Assembly (NCBI GenBank): GCA_947632335.1
Contig: CANROX010000009.1
Coordinates: 1-57,705 of the forward strand
DNA length: 57,705 bases
Source: an uncultured Clostridia bacterium
GTDB taxonomy: Bacteria > Bacillota > Clostridia > Oscillospirales > Acutalibacteraceae
Direction: 5' to 3'
Shown one piece after another: positions 53,092-57,705 of the stretch (the stretch's first letter is position 1; each line of letters opens with the position of its first letter). The notes below the pieces were generated by a model, which was given only the letters and a program-made list of their open reading frames with translations, searched no databases and was not told where the DNA came from. A program made the translations under genes and the position numbers.

Positions 53092-53938
53092 AAAAGGCGG
53101 ACTGGGAAAGGGTCTTTCAGCGATTTTTATGGAAAACGAAAGCGAGGACCAGAACAGCACGGTTACTCTGAAGATTTCCGAAATAGAGCCCAACAAAGAC
53201 CAGCCCAGAACAGAATTTGATGATAAATCCCTTTCGGAGCTTGCAGAAAGCATTGCCCTCCACGGAGTACTCCAACCCCTCCTTGTACGGCCCCTTATGT
53301 ATGGCGGGTATCAAATTGTTGCAGGGGAAAGAAGATACAGAGCCTGTCGTATGGCAGGGCTTACGGAAGTTCCTGTTGTGATAAGAGAGCTGGACGATAG
53401 GGAAACAATGGAGCTTGCCCTTATTGAAAATTTGCAGAGGGAAAATCTAACCCCTGTTGAAGAGGCTAAGGGCTACAGAACCCTTATGGATACCTATGGA
53501 TTTACCCAGGAAGAAATTTCTTCTTCCGTGGGCAAGAGCCGTTCCGCTGTTGCAAACTCCCTTAGGCTTTTGAATTTACCTGAAGAAATTACGGAAATGG
53601 TTACTGAGGGCAAAATCTCCGGCGGACACGGACGGGCACTTCTTTCTTTAGAGGATAAGGAACTTATAATTAAAGCTGCAAGGGAAATTGTTGAAAAGGA
53701 TTTATCCGTTCGCCAGACAGAAAAACTTGTTAAAAAGATTAAGTCTGAAAACAAAGACACCCCTGTAAAAAAGGAAAACAAATCAAACTTTTTAAAAGAG
53801 GTTGAGCTTGCTCTTAATGAAAATTTAGGCAGGAAGATTTCCGTATCTCAAAAGGGTGAGGGCGGAATTTTGACCATTGAGTTTTACAGTCAAGAGGATT
53901 TAATTGATATTGCCAATAAATTAGAAGATAAGGAATAA
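53084..53938 (+). CDS. parB: Chromosome partitioning protein ParB (Spo0J)
   Basis: 284 residues: starts KKGGLGKGLSAIF, with CTP-binding motifs GERRYRACRMAGL and ENLQRENLTPVEEAKGY, an HTH (TQEEISSSVGKSRSAVANSLRLL) and a C-terminal dimerisation domain. It loads on parS as a CTP-dependent sliding clamp. Two perfect parS sites lie at 49695 and 52152. It overlaps parA. Confidence 0.96.
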   Translation: MVKKGGLGKGLSAIFMENESEDQNSTVTLKISEIEPNKDQPRTEFDDKSLSELAESIALHGVLQPLLVRPLMYGGYQIVAGERRYRACRMAGLTEVPVVIRELDDRETMELALIENLQRENLTPVEEAKGYRTLMDTYGFTQEEISSSVGKSRSAVANSLRLLNLPEEITEMVTEGKISGGHGRALLSLEDKELIIKAAREIVEKDLSVRQTEKLVKKIKSENKDTPVKKENKSNFLKEVELALNENLGRKISVSQKGEGGILTIEFYSQEDLIDIANKLEDKE

Positions 53939-53950
53939 GGAGAAATTAAG

Positions 53951-55240
53951 ATGATTGATATTAAGTTTTTGAGAGAAAACCCGGATATAGTTAAACAGAA
54001 TATTAAGAATAAGTTTCAGGACAGTAAATTACCTCTTGTTGATGAAGTAATAGAACTTGATAAGGAGTCAAGGGCAGTTAAGCAGGAGGCCGACTCCCTT
54101 AGAGCAAACCGTAACAAGTACAGCAAGGAAATTGGAGCTCTCTACGGACAGGGAAAAAGAGAAGAAGCAGAGGAAATGAAAAAACTTGTTACCGAACAAG
54201 GCGAAAGACTTGCACAGCTTGAAAAAAGAGAGCAGGAATTACAGGCGGAAGTTACAAACAGAATGATGATTATTCCCAATATTATTGACCCGTCTGTTCC
54301 TATTGGCAAGGACGACAGCGAAAATGTGGAAGTACAGCGTTACGGCGAACCATTTGTTCCTCAGTTTGAAATTCCCTACCATACAGATATTATGGAGAGT
54401 TTTGACGGTATTGACCTTGATTCCGCAAGAAGAGTTGCAGGCAACGGTTTCTACTATCTTATGGGGGATATTGCAAGACTCCACAGTGCAGTTATTTCAT
54501 ATGCAAGAGATTTTATGATTGACAGAGGTTTCACCTATTGTGTACCGCCTTTTATGATTAGAAGTAATGTGGTGACAGGGGTTATGTCCTTTGCAGAAAT
54601 GGACGCTATGATGTATAAGATTGAGGGGGAGGACCTTTACTTAATAGGTACCTCTGAACATTCTATGATTGGAAAGTTCCAAAATCAAATGCTTAAAGAG
54701 GAGGAGCTCCCATACACAATGACATCTTATTCCCCCTGTTTCCGTAAAGAAAAAGGAGCACACGGCATAGAGGAGCGTGGTGTCTACAGAATTCACCAGT
54801 TTGAAAAACAGGAAATGATAGTAGTGTGTAAACCGGAAGAAAGTATGCAGTGGTACGACAAGATGTGGCAGAATACAGTTGATTTATTCCGTTCAATGGA
54901 TATACCTGTAAGGACACTGGAGTGCTGTTCCGGCGATCTTGCAGACCTAAAGGTTAAGTCTGTAGATGTTGAGGCATGGTCCCCGCGCCAAAAGAAGTAT
55001 TTTGAGGTAGGTTCTTGCTCAACCTTAGGGGACGCACAGGCAAGAAGGCTGAAAATCAGAGTTTCGGGCAAGGACGGCAAATATTTTGCACACACCCTTA
55101 ACAACACAGTTGCCGCACCTCCAAGAATGTTAATTGCACTTCTTGAAAACAATCTTAATGAGGACGGTACAGTAAGTATTCCAAAGTCCCTAAGACCCTA
55201 TATGGGGGGCAAGGAAAAACTCATTCCAAATAAAAAGTAA
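53951..55240 (+). CDS. serS: Seryl-tRNA synthetase
   Basis: 429 residues, class II. An N-terminal antiparallel coiled coil that grips the tRNA-Ser variable arm (about 30-105), then the catalytic core with motif 2 (SPCFRKEKGAHGIEERGVYRIHQFEKQE) and motif 3 (NNTVAAPPRMLIALLENN). It lies 12 nt after parB and is probably co-transcribed; no T-box leader is present, unlike many Firmicutes. Confidence 0.97.
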   Translation: MIDIKFLRENPDIVKQNIKNKFQDSKLPLVDEVIELDKESRAVKQEADSLRANRNKYSKEIGALYGQGKREEAEEMKKLVTEQGERLAQLEKREQELQAEVTNRMMIIPNIIDPSVPIGKDDSENVEVQRYGEPFVPQFEIPYHTDIMESFDGIDLDSARRVAGNGFYYLMGDIARLHSAVISYARDFMIDRGFTYCVPPFMIRSNVVTGVMSFAEMDAMMYKIEGEDLYLIGTSEHSMIGKFQNQMLKEEELPYTMTSYSPCFRKEKGAHGIEERGVYRIHQFEKQEMIVVCKPEESMQWYDKMWQNTVDLFRSMDIPVRTLECCSGDLADLKVKSVDVEAWSPRQKKYFEVGSCSTLGDAQARRLKIRVSGKDGKYFAHTLNNTVAAPPRMLIALLENNLNEDGTVSIPKSLRPYMGGKEKLIPNKK

Positions 55241-55247
55241 AAAAATT

Positions 55248-55270
55248 AGGCGGTGTTCTTGACACCGCCT
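55248..55270. terminator. Bidirectional terminator after serS
   Basis: AGGCGGTGT-TCTTG-ACACCGCCT, perfect 9-bp stem, with a long A-run on the left (T-run for the minus strand) and ATAATTTT on the right. Confidence 0.8.
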
Positions 55271-55276
55271 ATAATT

Positions 55277-55762
55277 TTAAACATAATTATCAACTGTCTT
55301 TTTAAGTTCAGTTTTCTTTGTGTAGTTGTTGGAGAGTTTCCAATAGTTTCTGTTTGCCTTTACAACTTTTTTTACAGCCTTACGAACACCTTTATTTTTA
55401 CAGAAATAATAATCCTCTCTAAAAAGCATTTCCATATCAAAATATGTATATCTTCTAATTGATTTAGGTTCTTTATTTATAAATTCCTCAGTATAGTTGG
55501 TTTTAAATCTTCTTCCCGTATATTCCGGATTGTCAAAAAGATTTTTTATCTGATAGTGGAGGGTGTTAAGCATTTGGCGGAGATTTTCCTGAATAATGTT
55601 AAGATTATTTCTGCTTTCCTCCGAATTATTATTAAGCTTTTTTACCTTACATTCCAGCTCTGTCTGTTTTGCTGAATAAATCTTCACTATTGTATTGGCA
55701 ATAGTCAGCATATCTTTTTCCACAGACGGAGTTACTTTAATTTTTTTATTGTCCTTAGCCAT
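55277..55762 (-). CDS. Hypothetical protein with coiled coil
   Basis: 161 residues, basic, no TM segment or signal peptide. The N-terminal half is helical with a coiled-coil pattern (IVKIYSAKQTELECKVKKLNNN ... NLNIIQENLRQMLNTLHYQI); the rest has many aromatic and basic residues (RRYTYFDMEMLFREDYYFCKNKG). No family recognised. GGGGGC lies upstream of ATG 55762. It stands alone on the lagging strand between serS and guaB, so it could be an acquired gene. Confidence 0.65.
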   Translation of the reverse strand: MAKDNKKIKVTPSVEKDMLTIANTIVKIYSAKQTELECKVKKLNNNSEESRNNLNIIQENLRQMLNTLHYQIKNLFDNPEYTGRRFKTNYTEEFINKEPKSIRRYTYFDMEMLFREDYYFCKNKGVRKAVKKVVKANRNYWKLSNNYTKKTELKKTVDNYV

Positions 55763-55851
55763 AAAAACGCCCCCAAACTTTCAATTATAATATATCACAA
55801 AACAATGTGATTTTCAACAAAAAATATAGTATTAAAGGGCAAAAATTTAAC

Positions 55852-55880
55852 TTGAATAATATATGTATAAGTGTTATAAT
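55852..55880 (+). promoter_or_regulatory. guaB promoter
   Basis: TTGAAT (55852-55857), 17-bp spacer, TATAAT (55875-55880), about 52 bp before guaB. Confidence 0.7.
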
Positions 55881-55884
55881 CTAA

Positions 55885-57402
<1,518 letters not shown>

Positions 57403-57409
57403 AAATTGT

Positions 57410-57440
57410 AAGGCTGTATCCCTTGATACAGCCTTTTTTG
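57410..57440 (+). terminator. guaB terminator
   Basis: AAGGCTGTATC-CCTT-GATACAGCCTT, perfect 11-bp stem, then TTTTG. Confidence 0.88.
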
Positions 57441-57533
57441 TGGAAAAAACAGGTGTATATTTTTAAAATTTTTGAGCAGAAATAGTGTTAGAAAATAAAT
57501 ATATTTGGAGGATACCACAACATATAGACAGTA

Positions 57534-57557
57534 TGAAAATAAATGTATTTATTTTCA
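57534..57557. repeat. Perfect AT-rich palindrome upstream of tRNA-Met
   Basis: TGAAAATAAAT-GT-ATTTATTTTCA, 11-bp arms. The same GAAAATAAAT also occurs as a direct copy at 57491-57500. It lies just upstream of the tRNA promoter; possible protein-binding site or AT-rich activator element. Confidence 0.5.
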
Positions 57558-57566
57558 AAAAGGGTA

Positions 57567-57595
57567 TTGACAAATCCCGACTTTTAACATATAAT
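57567..57595 (+). promoter_or_regulatory. tRNA-Met promoter
   Basis: TTGACA (57567-57572), 17-bp spacer, TATAAT (57590-57595), both hexamers perfect, about 38 bp before the tRNA. Confidence 0.8.
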
Positions 57596-57632
57596 CATTT
57601 ATGCTGACTTCTAAAATGAAAGCGGTAAATAT

Positions 57633-57705
57633 GGCGGAATAGCTCAGCTGGCTAGAGCATTCGGTTCATACCCGAAGTGTCGTAGGTTCAAGTCCTATTT
57701 CCGCT
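57633..57705 (+). tRNA. tRNA-Met (CAT), 3' end cut by the window edge
   Basis: Complete cloverleaf up to the last acceptor base: acceptor GGCGGAA/TTCCGCT with a terminal G-U pair, D arm GCTC...GAGC, anticodon stem TTCGG/CCGAA with loop TTCATAC (anticodon CAT at 57667-57669), T arm GTAGG TTCAAGT CCTAT. The first bases and D arm resemble elongator tRNA-Met of Bacillus rather than initiator tRNA, which lacks a paired 1-72. Discriminator and CCA lie beyond the window. Confidence 0.93.

Noticed and set aside
57530-57610. Short frame beginning MKINVFIFKKG upstream of the tRNA
   Set aside because: 24 codons overlapping a perfect palindrome and the tRNA promoter, without conserved features.

Overview
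The window is a bacterial chromosome segment from a low-GC Gram-positive, most likely a clostridium of the Ruminococcaceae/Oscillospirales type. The evidence is the dnaA-dnaN-yaaA-recF-remB-gyrB-gyrA block facing away from rpmH-rnpA-yidD-yidC-khpB-mnmE-mnmG-rsmG-noc-parA-parB, the strong purine-rich ribosome binding sites, sigmaA-type promoters with 17-bp spacers, and secreted proteins with Ser-rich linkers and bacterial Ig-like domains. It spans the replication origin: dnaA reads left, rpmH reads right, DnaA-box-like sequences flank the 3' end of dnaA, and two perfect parS sites lie to the right. Genes left of about 43.9 kb are mostly on the minus strand and genes to the right on the plus strand, as expected for leading-strand coding. 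No insertion sequence, phage, CRISPR array or rRNA is visible.

Layout. 0-5 kb: start of a secreted fibronectin-III-like protein with a consensus promoter and repressor-like operators, a divergent XRE regulator, the large FGAM synthase purL and a small membrane protein. 5-9 kb: a minus-strand operon with the two class I fumarase subunits separated by two exported proteins and followed by an MBOAT acyltransferase. 9-14 kb: a two-component system, a zinc-ribbon/Sel1-repeat protein, a small RHH-like protein and a second XRE regulator. 14-19 kb: a gene remnant and two paralogous secreted proteins with cohesin-like and BIG2 domains. 19-28 kb: aspS, hisS, mgsA, minD and the mreBCD-mrdA cell-shape operon, in which mrdA (PBP2) carries an in-frame TAA just before its KTG motif. 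28-34 kb: dut, a U32 peptidase, zapA, a GH13 alpha-glucanase and a lipoprotein. 34-44 kb: gyrA, gyrB, two zinc-ribbon membrane proteins, remB, recF, yaaA, dnaN, dnaA. 44-57.7 kb: rpmH through rsmG, the noc/parS/parAB segregation module, serS, a hypothetical gene, guaB and tRNA-Met.

Most of the window is housekeeping: initiation and clamp loading, supercoiling, ribosome and RNase P biogenesis, membrane insertion, tRNA wobble modification, chromosome segregation, cell shape and division, tRNA charging and purine synthesis. The accessory interest lies in the interrupted PBP2, the mixed fumarase/exported-protein/MBOAT operon, the cohesin-like/BIG2 pair with shared lysine-rich terminal domains, the promoter-embedded operators at the left end, and a DnaA whose box-reading residues differ from the usual Asp-His. 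All functional calls come from reading the sequence; no database search was made.
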